From the NCBI GenBank assembly GCA_013054445.1, contig JAAMPI010000235.1:1-49268 (forward strand): 49,268 nucleotides of DNA. The letters are read 5' to 3'. This DNA is from Cudoniella acicularis. Taxonomy: Eukaryota > Ascomycota > Leotiomycetes > Helotiales > Helotiaceae. Below the pieces are notes generated by a model that was not told the origin of the DNA, searched no databases, and was given only the letters and a program-made list of their open reading frames with translations. The translations under genes and the position numbers were made by a program. This document shows, in pieces, positions 10,611 through 21,157 of the stretch; position 1 is the first letter of the stretch; each line of letters begins with the position of its first letter.

Positions 10611-11211
10611 TCAATCCCAGTCGATCTCTTCTATTGTGTCCCACGTTGGTACCTTGCCTAGATCAAACTGTCCCTCACCATCAAGCCGATGTTCAGCGGC
10701 CTTCTGCTCAACGTACCACATAGCAATATCCTTCACAAATGTCCAGTCAGTATAACAGCTCCCCAACGCCTTGCCGTCATGTGCAGCCCAGCTGAGAGCC
10801 TCTTCAGCCCAGGAAACGCAGTTCCAATCCCCGTATCCTCGAGACCCTGCACGTATGGGAGTATTGGGAAAAGCCCTCCTTAGTCGTGATTCATGCCTTG
10901 CCTATCATTATCCGGAGAAGAGTCGCAGAAGTTAGCTTGAGAGATATCTGGCGATCCTCGAACGTTCAAACATTCTGAACGGCTCCAGCAATATTTTGCA
11001 TTGTCTCCTTCGCGTGGCATCGTCTTCCGCGTTGTTTGATTCGTTCTTCGGGCCGATGATAAAAGACCAGTGATACCTGTCAAAATCTAGCTTGACTCCA
11101 TGCCTACCTCATAGATAGAGGGGATACCCACTTGTCTTCCCCACCTGGCATTCTTGGAGCTCCGCTACAAGCGTAAAGGGCAATGTGCAATCGATCCTTG
11201 CCGGATGGCAT
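10611..11211 (-). pseudogene. Decayed copy of a conserved fungal protein family
   Basis: Exon 1 (11211-11132) encodes MPSGKDRLHIALYACSGAPR and MPGGED. A 55-bp intron (11131-11077) leads to YHWSFIIGPKNE. The match then continues in other frames: RRCHAKE, a TGA where Trp is expected before TFEDRQISLKL, SATLLRIMIGKA, another TGA, then PYVQGLEDTG. A frame change in a run of G follows, and the copy ends with DWNCVSWAEEAL, GKALGS, HRLDGEGQFD and a stop at 10611. This order (DRLYIALY, MPG-ED-YHW, HAKE, LLRIMIGK, WNCVSW, HRFDGQGNFD) is that of a widespread Pezizomycotina family that I recognise by pattern but cannot name. At least three frame changes and two stops make it a pseudogene. One stop (TGG to TGA) fits a C-to-T transition. 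Confidence 0.78.
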
Positions 11212-11928
11212 CTCTAGAAACGACAGCCAACATTAAAGCTTCATTGATTTCAAAGCGCTTATTTCCAGTCCGTGGGACTATGCCATCACTTATAACCTAA
11301 GGCCGGAAATTCTGAACAGCCACAAGCTTGGCAAATAATTATATAAGCGAGATTACGTCGAAATTATTCAGGAATTACGGGAAAAGGTGAAGGGGTTATC
11401 TTGTTCTAACCACAAGAGGTTAGTCGCCCTGACTAAGGTACTGGCCCTCGTGGCGATCTTGCATGAATTTGCATGCTACAGCAGCCACTAGGCTTATGAC
11501 GATTTCTAGCATGGTAGCGAAGCCCTAAAGCTTGGGTAAGACCCTTTTATCAGTGTCAGGAGTGATAAAAGCTCGATGGTAGAGCTATGACGAAGGAATT
11601 CTGTTATGCTATAAAACGGAGACTATTTGTAAATCAGGCGCGAGTGCGACAATACGAACGTAATTTTCTAGGGAGACTGGTTTAAAGTGTTCAGTAGTAG
11701 CTATAGAAAAAGACTTATACAAAAATATAGGAGATATCGATGTGTATACAAATCTTAAGATACTTAAAGTTAAAGTACTTCTTATTTTTCTCGGCACACG
11801 GGGCTTCTACTTTGTTCTCTGGGAGGTCACGTGACCTCACTAGTCCTGATTAGGTTATCCTAATTTGCCACCAACTAAGCCTAATAGGGACTATATAAAA
11901 GGCTATAATTGCTAGGGTTATTATAGTA
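11212..11928. other. Intergenic region
   Basis: No gene seen. The region contains the upstream side of the decayed gene and the left flank of the MITE pair. A minus ORF at 11609-11797 has no features and is AT-rich; it is not supported. Confidence 0.45.
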
Positions 11929-12139
11929 CTATCCCCCCCCCCTGAATAGTTGTTATTTTGCCACTTTATCACGAGACTCATCTTTACTCTACTAATGATT
12001 CTACTTCGTTTTTATATACTCGTTTATTCGTTCGCTTGACCGAGAGAGCCTTAATTAGGTACGTGGTGGGCAGAGAAGTAGGGTGCTTTAAATCTCGTGA
12101 CAAAGTGGCAAAATAACAACTATTCNGNGGGGGGGATAG
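11929..12139. mobile_element. Palindromic MITE with TA target duplication
   Basis: The left end (11929 on) begins CTATCCCCCCCCC and continues CTGAATAGTTGTTATTTTGC. The right end is its reverse complement, finishing in a G run and GATAG at 12139. The arms match for about 45 bp (CCACTTTATCACGAGA on the left, CCACTTTGTCACGAGA in the reverse complement of the right). TA flanks both sides (11927-11928 and 12140-12141), as in Tc1/mariner/pogo-type insertions. The 211-bp element has no coding capacity. Two ambiguous bases (12126, 12128) lie in the right G run. Confidence 0.82.
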
Positions 12140-12507
12140 TATCCCTCCCCCCCTGAATAAAGGTTATTTTGCCACTTGGTTGCCACTTTATCACCACCCT
12201 AAGCACTCCACTTATAATTCCACCTCACCTTTCTTCACCTCTTTAACCCACTCTAGAGGGCATATATGATTTAGTTTCAGGACTGCCGCAACACTACAAA
12301 AAGTAAGGCATAATAAAGAGTATCCTTTTCTAAGTAATCTGATCGAAGGAAAAGGATTTATGAAAATCTAAAGTATGGATTTATAGCGTGTAAATAATCG
12401 TGGGAATAGCTTCAACTCCATCAGTTTTACCTTTCTAGGCGATTTTGAGCATTAATCAGGTGCCTGGTGGAGAGAGAAGTGGGGTGCGATGAAGTGGTGA
12501 TAGTAAA
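12140..12507. mobile_element. Second, diverged MITE abutting the first
   Basis: Directly after the first element a related left end starts (TATCCCTCCCCCCC, then CTGAATAAAGGTTATTTTGC). Near 12448-12505 its counterpart appears: ATTAATCAGGTGCCTGGTGG resembles the internal right part of the first element (TTAATTAGGTACGTGGTGGG, about 12051). The segment AGTGGGGTGCGATGAAGTGG inverted resembles TATCACCACCCTAAGCACTC on the left. The outer right end is decayed, with only GATAGTAAAATGCC left. It is a relative of the neighbouring element, older or truncated. Confidence 0.6.
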
Positions 12508-13749
12508 ATGCCCTGTAAGACACAGACTTATGATACTAGGCTCGTTAGGGCTGACGGTCCATTAGGCTTTAGCTTCAACTTAGCGCACCGTAGCCCTTCT
12601 GTAGCCCCGCTAGGGAGCAGTAGCTCCAGGTGGAAGTCGGGTCTTTCTTGTGCGAAGTGTTGTCGAGCAATTGCGTTGCCTGAACGGCGAACTAACATGA
12701 TGCACACCGCTGGGCGACGTAGACTTCGTGAGACGCAATCAGTATCGGGATCTCAGTGGCCGATGGATTCGACAGAAAGGCATTGTGGCGTTCGCAGCCA
12801 TAGAACGGGTTTGGGGGCTTGTTCAGTGTCTCGAAGGTCGGCTCATGAATCGTTCAATGGCAGTCTCAAGCCGCGCTTCAGCCTGCACCACCTGATCTCA
12901 GCTCACTCTGGCGCGGATTGCCTTTGTTGCCTGTTGTTTCCCATGAACTCGCAGTCAGGACGCAGGACTTTGATGTTTTTCCGTGCTGTAGATGTTGCGA
13001 AATTGCGGCGTCCCATGCCCAAGTCGTCGCTTCTCGTCTCTTGGTGAGAACCGTGAGATCCAAAAATACTCCTGTCACCGCCTGGTGGCCTGCAGGACGG
13101 TGTCTCGCTTGATGTGTGGCGGTCTCGCTGCCTCTGGCCCTATCAGCACTCGGGGAGGTTGCTGACTTGTGGCTCACCATGGCTCAGCAGTGGCACTGAT
13201 CCCTGGAAATTGGTGCTGCGGTGCTCGTGGTGAGCCGTCTCGCTTTTCCCACACAAGTCCTGGCCCTCGCTTTCGTTTTGCTAGGGTTGTCCGTACCCAG
13301 ATAGTACCCAGGTAGGGCCGCTTTAGCCTGGAACCGAAAGTGTCAGGCGCTGCGCATCTGCGCATCCACTGCCATTCAGAGAAGGAACACCTTCAGCTCC
13401 TCGACTCTCCTTGATTCTTTTTTCTCCTCCATCATCCCAGACGACCAGTGTCACCCACAGCTCTTCAATATATAATTCTGTATAATATACCATTCCGCCG
13501 CTCTCGATAATTGACTTAACGAGATCGCCACAGCACCAACCAGGACACGCCTGCCAAAACCAGAGTTTAGGGGGTAGTTTACCAAGATGAGTGTATGTCC
13601 ACTGTTTCAACTCTCCTCGCGCGTTTCGAGCCTTCTGTCATGCTGTCACCGTTTTCTCTCTTCTGTACCTTCTTCATTGGGTTTTCAACTCGTCTCCAGT
13701 TACTCAAAAACAAGAAAGTTTCTCTGGCAGAACTTTGCTAACAACAATC
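12508..13749. other. GC-richer segment without recognised gene
   Basis: From about 12510 to 13330 the base composition is clearly more GC-rich than the neighbours, and ORFs are open on both strands (for example 12508-13047 plus and 12878-13180 minus). None shows a domain or natural-looking composition. It may be a relic of a repeat or a non-coding insertion. The last 200 bp, with CT-rich stretches at 13400-13740, are probably the 5' leader and promoter of the syntaxin gene. Confidence 0.4.
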
Positions 13750-15175
13750 ATGTCGCAGACAAACTACGGTCAAGGGTCAGTTCTCCCATTTCAGCTCACC
13801 ATGTCGCCTCGATACTCGACATCCGCCGCTCAACACCTTAATCTCTATATATATATAGATGTTGACAAAATACTGATGTGGGATGAATAGGTACGGAGGA
13901 GGGCGTCAGAACCCATACGACCAGAGAGGTTCGCCGCGGCAAACGGGATTCAACTCCCCTGGATATGGCGTACCAGCTATGGGACGAGATGACTACGGCG
14001 GTAAGCATCAATTGCCTCGATTTCACCTCCATGATCATCACTAATATCCATTGCGTCAGCCACAAACGTAGAAATGGAGCCGCTCACCCAGAATGGGTCT
14101 CATTTTGCCCGAGGACAAGACCCAAATGCTATCCTCAATGAATGCCGCGAAATCGACAGAGCAATCCAAGAAGTCGAGCAGGTTCACTTACGTGATTTGA
14201 GGGCTCTTCAACAGCAAAGCTTAAACAATCCCGACCCCTCTGCCTCCACCAGACAACTTGATGAGAAGTCGGCAGACATTATGAGTATTTACCGCGGGCT
14301 AGTTGCCAGAGTGAAGGTCATCAAGTCGCAGCCAGAGTCCGGTTCGCCCAAGAATGCGCCACAGGTTGGAAAGGTAGACCGAGGTCTGAAGGCTGCGATG
14401 AACGCATACCAAAAGCTTGACGTCGAGTTCACAAAGAAACTGCAAGAGCAAATGGCTCGTCAATATCGTATTGTGCGCCCAGACGCATCAGAGGCAGAGG
14501 TCCGAGAAGCAGTAGAGGATACCTCCCAACAACAAGTATTTTCACAAGCATTGTTGCAGGGGGACCGCCGTGGCCAGAGTCAGTCAGCTTTGAGGGCCGT
14601 TCAGAGCCGACACGATGAGATCCAGAAGATTGAGAGGCAGATGATCGAACTTGCAGAGCTGTTCCAAGACATGGAGAACCTGGTCGTGCAACAAGAGGCC
14701 GCGGTCACCGATATCGAGATGAAGGGTGAAGAAGTTGTAGAGAACATGGACAAGGGCAACGAGCAAATCACTGTGGCCATTCAAAGCGCCAAAAACGCAC
14801 GAAAGTGGAAATGGTGGTGCTTGGGAATTACAAGTACGTCTTTGTCCCAAATTCTGGGGTTATCCCCAAACCACACTAGCGTGTTATTTTACTAACGTCT
14901 TTCTAGTTCTCATCATTGGCATCATTGCCATTGTCATTGCACTCTACGTAACTGTATTTGGTCCAAACGCCAAAAATAAAAGCTCCAAGCGATTCGTCCT
15001 CCCTGAGTCTTTTATGATGACTACAGAACACCGCGTTCTTTCCGGCCATGACTGGGCTCCTCCTGCAAACAAGATTATGGTCCCAGGCCTCGATTACACA
15101 CCGAATAGCAAACCAGTTGTTCCAGGGAAGGCATGGACTCCCTCCCCTCGCAAAGCACGGAGCTTCCAGGCATAA
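13750..15175 (+). CDS. sso1: Plasma-membrane syntaxin (Qa-SNARE, Sso1/Psy1 type)
   Basis: Exons 13750-13775, 13891-14000, 14060-14833 and 14907-15175 join to 392 residues. A Gly/Tyr/Pro-rich N-terminus (YGGGRQNPYDQRG) precedes the Habc helices, beginning ILNECREIDRAIQEVEQVH. The SNARE motif runs from HDEIQKIERQMIELAELFQD through VVQQEAAVTDIE (zero-layer Gln region) to KSARK-like SAKNARKWK. Then comes a single transmembrane helix (ILIIGIIAIVIALYV). It drives fusion of secretory vesicles with the plasma membrane together with Sec9 and Snc1. Most Sso proteins end just after the membrane helix, but this reading continues 70 residues outside. Splicing at GTAACT (14948) to TTCCAG (15169) would remove 222 nt in phase and end the protein at ALYA, giving 318 residues. 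Confidence 0.92.
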
Positions 15176-17161
15176 CTGGAGAAAATTCCTTTCGGCGCGT
15201 ATAAATATCCCAGGTTTAGGATCATAGCTCTGCCCTTGCACGTATAGTTCGCTTTTGTCTTTTGTACTGGCGCATTTCTAGGCGTTATATTGACCTTGCA
15301 TACATCCGTTTTCTCGTTTGTCCATGTGTATCTGAGTCGCTGTCGCTCCACAGAGGGAGCAAATTTTTCCTTGCTGTAGAATACCACTCTTTTTGTTTGA
15401 GCTGTCTTGTTCATCTGGAACGAAGCTTGTGGGAAAAGATGACGGAAAGCTGTGGGATTTGAGAGTTGGAGATTGAAGGGGTTTGTAAATTCCTTTCTTG
15501 TGGACAAGGAGAGCATAGCGGATAGGGGTTATGGAAGATAGAAACGTTTAATTATATTTTTCGTTTCTTCGACGATATATAGGACAAATTGCTCTTTTGG
15601 GTGAGGCTTACTAAATAATATGACGTTCTTTTACTTATAGGATTTTAATATATGGGTTGAATAAGTAAATATCAACATTTCATTTCGCCTAGTGGCAACT
15701 CTCTATTCAATAATGTGTTTCTATGATGTGTGTATTGGTGGCTCCATGAAGCCACTGAAGCTTGATAAATGATTTTCTGTTTTCCATCAGGATTTATCTT
15801 GTCATTTATATTTTCTCTTTTTAATAGTTTTGTGTTCCTATCTAGTCTAGCACGTGCTATAGCATCTTATTAATGCGTTTATTTCTTCGACTATTAGGCG
15901 CTTACCACAAAAGACGTCAACTTTCTTGGTTCCTACCAGAAGATATTATTAGCGGAAAAAAAAGTGAATTGACCTTATTTTGGTTTCTCGTCTTATGTTA
16001 GTTGTACGTAGTGGCTGTTTAGTAGTGAAAGTAAGAAGAGTGAGCTAGATTAAAAAGAGAGTATATATCTCTAGGAGCCTGCCAGTTAGTTAGCTGCCTG
16101 GATTCAGTAAGGGTAGTAATCACTTCTCAGATATTCAGTATTGTTCTCTCTCTGCTTGTCGTGTCTCGCTCTTGATCTTCTCTTTTCACTTTACAAAACA
16201 CATGGATTGTGAATAGCACATCGGCTTCACACCCTCTCTCCCACTCCCACAGGACCACCGCCGGAACTCTAATTTTTTTTCTTATTTTCCCACTCGCTTC
16301 TTCTCCCTCATCAGAGCCACACGCGACTCTCAAACCCAAAGCCATCAAAGACGCTTCGTTTCCGTTCGAAGTTTCTCTCCGCTAACTTTCGTAAGCCAAG
16401 GTCACAGAGCTACAATTTCTGCTATTCGGCAATAAATTCATATCTCAAAACCTAGCCGCCTTCGCTATAAGAAGTAGAATAGTAGAGTAGCTCACAAAGC
16501 AACGCGCATCTATCTATCTATCTCTCTTCCACACCAAAAAAATTTAAAAAATCTCTCTTCATTTTCAGGCGGTCAACGATTCGGGATATACAGTACATGA
16601 TAAATGATACAAGATATATGGGAGGAGATTTCCTCGCTGCTAAATTAGCTAGCTTGAAATGATATAGCGTGTTATTGAAGCCTTGCACTTATCTGGTGCC
16701 TTTTGAAGTTTTTGAAGAGATTTTATGGAATTTAAAATAGACCAATGTGAGCTGTGGTGGGAATTGGGCGGAGAATTGGGCACAATAGTTACTACGGTAG
16801 CTGGAAAGAATATAGGTTCGAGGAGAGAGAAAAGAAGAGAGATATATGTATATATATATAAGAAGTGCTTCATATAATTGTTTTAAATTCTTAAATTTCT
16901 CATTTGGGTAGAATCGAAGAGATCTGGAGTTTGTTCTCATCTAGGAATCTAGGATCTTGATTCCTGCTCTATGGCAGAAGAAAGATAGCCAGCCACCAAG
17001 CCGCCCTGACTCCTGATCCAGATCATAAATCCGAAGCAGGCCAAACCGGACCTAACGCCATGCCAAATGCCCTTGATGCGCCGACCGTGTAATGTGTACT
17101 GTATGCCCGCCAAATATATCCAGATAAATGCCCCAATTCCGAAAGAAAGTTGGTATTGTAC
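15176..17161. other. Long intergenic region
   Basis: No gene recognised in about 2 kb. It carries the syntaxin 3' side and an AT-rich part (about 15540-16010). A CT-rich segment with TATC microrepeats (about 16505-16560) and an AT dinucleotide run near 16845-16860 follow. ORFs such as 16649-16940 (minus) contain only low-complexity residues. Nothing else can be supported. Confidence 0.45.
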
Positions 17162-18170
17162 TCAAGACCCCTCTGCAAGCTTCTCCCTCGCCCCAACAAT
17201 CTTCCTCAAAATGCCCATCTTGCGATCAAAACCCTCCAACAGCTCTCTCATCTCATCCTCTCCTATTCCGCCCGTTCCACTCTCTCTCGCGCTTCCACCA
17301 CCACCGCCTCCGCTAGTATCCATCTCAGCCAAAGCTTCTACACCCAAACCTTCAATCCGCAACATTAATCCGCCTTCTACGCCCTCCCCTTCTCCTCCTT
17401 CAAACGTAGGCGCTTTCTCTATTCCAGCCCCGACAACCTGCCACCTCCCACTCACACTATTTACACTTGTAACCTCTGTCCCCGACTTATCTACATCAAC
17501 AATTATCACCCTCTCTTTCCTCTCCACCTGCCTCTCCTTCTCCTTTTCTTTCCGCCCTTTAGCTCTCCCTTTCTCTTTCAGCTTAAATGTCGCAGAGGAT
17601 GAGGAACTCCTACTCGTACCACTCCGCTCCATTTCCCTCGAATCCGACGGACTATTGCCCGATTTTGGGTCCGGGTTCATGTGTGAAGGGCGGGAGGCCA
17701 TGCTCGATAATAAAGAAGCAGTGAGAAGCTCACTAGCATCGTCGTCGCTGAAGAGGTAGTGTACTCGTCTCGGATGGCTAGTGCTCGTCCCCTTGGCGCT
17801 TTTATCATCAACGAGGACGAAGAGAGGAGCAAAATTCGGGGGTTGAACTGGCATTTGTGGTTGTGTTTGGGGGACTTCTTCAGGGGTGGCTTGTTGGGAA
17901 GAGAGGAGGTGGGGAGGAGTTTGTGGTTGTTATGAGGGTTGGTCGTGTGCGAGAAGAGGGATGGCGAGGGAGAGGAGGCGGTGGCATTGCTTGCGCGTCT
18001 GCCGATTTTGAGGCATCGTGTGTTGGTTCTGTGGTACTGATAGTGGAAGGAGGAGAGACNGGGAGGAAGGCTTCCGTTTGAGGTTGTGGTTGTGGTTGTG
18101 CCTCGGGTTCGGGTTGTGGTGGGTCTTTACCTGGGGTTGGGGATGGCGGTATTGGGGGGGATGATGACAT
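17162..18170 (-). CDS. Unrecognised Ser/Pro/Gln-rich fungal protein with a broken frame
   Basis: From ATG 18170 the frame encodes a Pro/Gln-rich, disordered N-terminus (MSSSPPIPPSPTPGK, a PQPQPQ run) and closes at 17880. From about 17925 a second frame is open: QQATPEEVPQTQPQ, then MPVQPPNFAPLFVLVDDKSA, HPRRVHYLFSDDDASELLTA and IIVDVDKSGTEVTSV down to 17162. The second part has the look of a conserved fungal domain (HPRxHYxFSDDD). I find no GT-AG pair that would link the two frames, so a one-base error or a true frameshift near 17885-17925 is likely. The sequence also has an ambiguous base at 18060. Alternatively translation starts at ATG 17854. No signal peptide or membrane segment. Function unknown. 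Confidence 0.55.
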
Positions 18171-18319
18171 TGTGTGCTAGCTTCGATCTGAGCACTGACG
18201 AGTTTGATGATTCATTGGTATGTTGATGGTGAGCAATAAAATAGAAGTAGTGGGTGAGGAATATCGAAGCAGGCAAACAGGACAAGGCTGAGCGATAAGG
18301 TGGTGGTTCTCCGCTTATC

Positions 18320-18520
18320 GCACGTGATCAGTGAATGATTTTTAATTAAATAAGTCTTTATTAAAGATTTATAAACTTCTTTCTTTTATTTTTAATAAAT
18401 AATATTAATTAATAGATAAAATATAGCAGGTTGCCTAGTTATAAATATAATATAGCTAATTATATTAGGACACGAATTCCTATAGAATTCCTATATTGTA
18501 TATAGTCTTTAAAGAAGCCG
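18320..18520. other. AT-rich island
   Basis: About 200 bases of nearly pure A/T (TTAATTAAATAA, ATTAATTAATAG words) between the unrecognised minus gene and the NACHT pseudogene. Composition is like the island at 7.4-7.6 kb and compatible with repeat-induced point mutation of an old repeat. No ends or coding remnant identified. GAATTCCTATA occurs twice in tandem near 18474-18492. Confidence 0.4.
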
Positions 18521-18662
18521 AGTAAACAGCCTAGTTCTAGGCAGCCCCCAGCCTTTCTTGTCGTGACCTAGCAATGGAGAGATTGCAATATATTTGTGCC
18601 TTCAACCTCCAACCCTCTATTCTTGTAAGTTCATGTTCAACGAATAACAAAGAAAAGCTAAA

Positions 18663-20652
18663 ATGCCTCTCGATCCACTCTCGGCTTTGTCAGTCGCGGC
18701 CTCTGCGATCCAGCTTGTCGACTTCTCTAGCAAGATCATTTCAAAGAGTGGATCCCTATACAAATCCGTCGATGGAGTTCTTCGCGAAAATGTTGAGATA
18801 GAAAATATTACAGTGCGGCTCCAGGAGAGTTCTTCGAAATTGGAACGCTCCATTCCAGGGGCTTAATTCTGATTAACTATGCCTTCAACAAATCTGCGGG
18901 GGGTGCTCTCAAGCTTCCAAGCAATTGCTTTTTTATTTAGAGAAAATGAAAGTATCGAAAGGGACAGGGCACCGAGGTTGGGAAAGTTTCCGCAAGGGCT
19001 TGAAAGCGGTTTGGTCAAATGAAAAGGTCGATGCACTATCGAAAAAATTAGAACGTTTGAGGGCTGAGCTTGATTCCCACGTATTATTGCTTTTAGAGTA
19101 AGCTTTCTTCTATCCTTTGAATTACACATTTCCTAATACCTAATCCTGACAGGGCGAGGTTTGGCACATTAACAATTGACCAAATCGCGAGTTTTAAAAC
19201 GCTCGACGGTGATCTCCAACCTATTATCCACAGTACCATGGAAACCAATAACATGCAGAATATAGAGCAAAGGGAGGAGTTCCGCAAACTCGCAGAGATT
19301 CTCGATACGAAAACCCAAACGATCATCAACGCTGTCCTGGAAGCAACCACTAGCCGAGACGACGAGCTTAGGAGACAGTTTATTCAGAACGATGGCAATA
19401 TTCAAACTATCATCAAAGTCGTGTTGGAGGCAACCACTATTCAGAGTGAGAAAGAAAGGAGAAAGCTGAGAAGATAAAGCGGTGGAGAGAGGGCGACTTC
19501 CTCAGAAGTTTAAATTTCAACTCCAGGACTAGTCGACAACAAAGAATCCTTTCCCCCCACAGAAAAACGTTCAACTGGATTTTCGAAGACACTAAAGAAA
19601 ACAAAAACCCATGGAATAGTTTCGTCGAATGGCTTTCTAGCGGTTCTGGGACTTATTGGATCCAAGGAAAGGCTGCATCTGGAAAATCAACGCTGATGAG
19701 CTTTATTTGTGACCATGTCATTACAAGGCAGTCCCTTGAAGCATGGTCACCTGGCAACCGATTGATCGTCACATCATTCTTCTTCTGGAACAGTGGAAAT
19801 GAGGGCCAAAGATCTCACCTTGGACTCCTTCGGTCTTTACTGTATACCGTGCTTAAAGATCAAACGCATCTTATCCCTAAGGTATTTCCAGAAGAGTGGG
19901 AACGCAAGACTAACTCTGGCCTCTACGAACGGAGCGATTCACAAGATGAATGGTCGCTCCCGCGTCTCCAAGGTGCTTTCAAATATCTAATTGGCCTGGC
20001 CGACCAAAGCTGCAAGTTCTATTTCTTTATTGATGGCTTGGACGAATACGATGGTGAAGCAGGAGAAATTGCTGACTATTTCAAGGACCTGTCTCTTTGC
20101 TCCGATCACGCAAAGTTCTGTCTTTCTAGCAGACCTTGGCCTGAGTTCCAAAACATATTCCAAGCATCACCGGGATTGCGGCTTCAAGACTTGACACACG
20201 ATGATATCACATCATACGTTTGCGATCAGCTCGGAAACAGCGTACAGATGCAACAACTTCTGGTCGAAGACCCCGAAAACTCTTCGTGGCTAATCAGGGA
20301 AATCGTTGATAAAGCTTCTGGTGTGTTTTTATGGGTGACTCTTGTAGTTAAAGCTCTTATTAGTGGTCTTCGCCGGGGTGATGAGATCATTCACTTGCGC
20401 CGGCGACTGACATTTCTTCCACCGGGCCTTGAAACTCTCTATGAGCATATGCTCAAAAGCATTGATCCTCTCATCGAAGCGAAGACCACGGACTTTACAT
20501 TTAAGCAGAAAATTGGTGTCGCCGATTGGGGCTATCAGACCCTCAGTGTAGATGATTACTTTACGCTGACGACTTCGGAGCCTTATATGGCTTTGGTTAA
20601 GGAACTTGACGATGTTCTCAAGGTGCAATTGCAAGGTGGACTAGGGGTATAA
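18663..20652 (+). pseudogene. NACHT-type STAND NTPase (fungal NLR-like), frameshifted and C-terminally truncated
   Basis: The N-terminus MPLDPLSALSVAASAIQLVD is the fungal STAND N-terminal domain (Helo_like_N type). It runs open to a stop at 18866. The match resumes in another frame (ICGGCSQASKQLLFYLEK, GWESFRKGLKAVWSNEKVDA), then passes a likely intron (GTAAGC about 19099 to CAG about 19153). It goes on through ARFGTLTIDQIASFK and a repeated VLEATT unit to a stop at 19477. A third frame picks up at RWREGDFLRSLNF and carries the NACHT core: P-loop GKAASGKST near 19670, Walker B FYFFIDGLDEYDG near 20022 and the sensor FCLSSRPWPEF near 20118. It ends at 20652, soon after LYEHMLKSIDPL, with no winged-helix or C-terminal repeats. 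Related proteins are heterokaryon-incompatibility or immune receptors. Two frame breaks plus truncation argue for loss of function. Confidence 0.8.
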
Positions 20653-21157
20653 AAATCGTCTTAGACACAGCCAAAATATCAAAAGAAAGGACTTGAACTC
20701 GGGTTTAAGCACATCCGGAAAAAGCACTGACCTTGCAAGTACCAAATAACTCTTATCTAGCAAAATGTCACCAAGAGTCTCGAAACTACAAATAAGCATG
20801 GAGACTGTGGCTACTATATAGTCTGTCAAATTTCTGCTACTGCCTTGCAGTAACGAGAATGCACTCCTTCTGAACATTTAGTGTATTAGATCACTGTATA
20901 AAGGGGGAAAACTTAATAAATATAAATCGCTTTACTCGAAGTAGCCAGGAACTAATTTAAAATCTTAAAATCATTAAGTCTTTGTTTATTGTACTATCTA
21001 CCTCATATGCAAGTGAGTGCTTCATATCCTGTTTAACACCCCAAACTCCACAATGATCCACCCGACTCAAATATACAATCTGTCGAAGCAGATATCACTG
21101 TCTATGCTCCCAGCGCTAATAACCAAATGCTCATAATCAAACTCTACGATGATCGTC
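20653..21157. other. Intergenic region between NLR relic and protease
   Basis: No gene seen. I could not recognise the missing C-terminal part of the NACHT protein here on either strand. The minus ORF at 20641-20877 has no domain. The last 100 bp are the likely 3' side of the aspartyl protease. Confidence 0.45.

Noticed and set aside
12508..13047. 179-codon plus-strand ORF in the GC-richer block
   Set aside because: Composition is low-complexity with many Arg/Ser/Cys; no domain; overlapping ORFs are equally open on the other strand, as expected from base composition alone.
17067..17759. 230-codon plus-strand ORF
   Set aside because: Antisense to the minus-strand gene. The Ser/Pro/Leu runs are the complement of the Glu/Gly/Arg-rich coding strand.
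20653..20700. tRNA-like words (GGACTTGAACTCGGG) after the NACHT relic
   Set aside because: No cloverleaf can be folded around it and no matching A box lies at the right distance on either strand.
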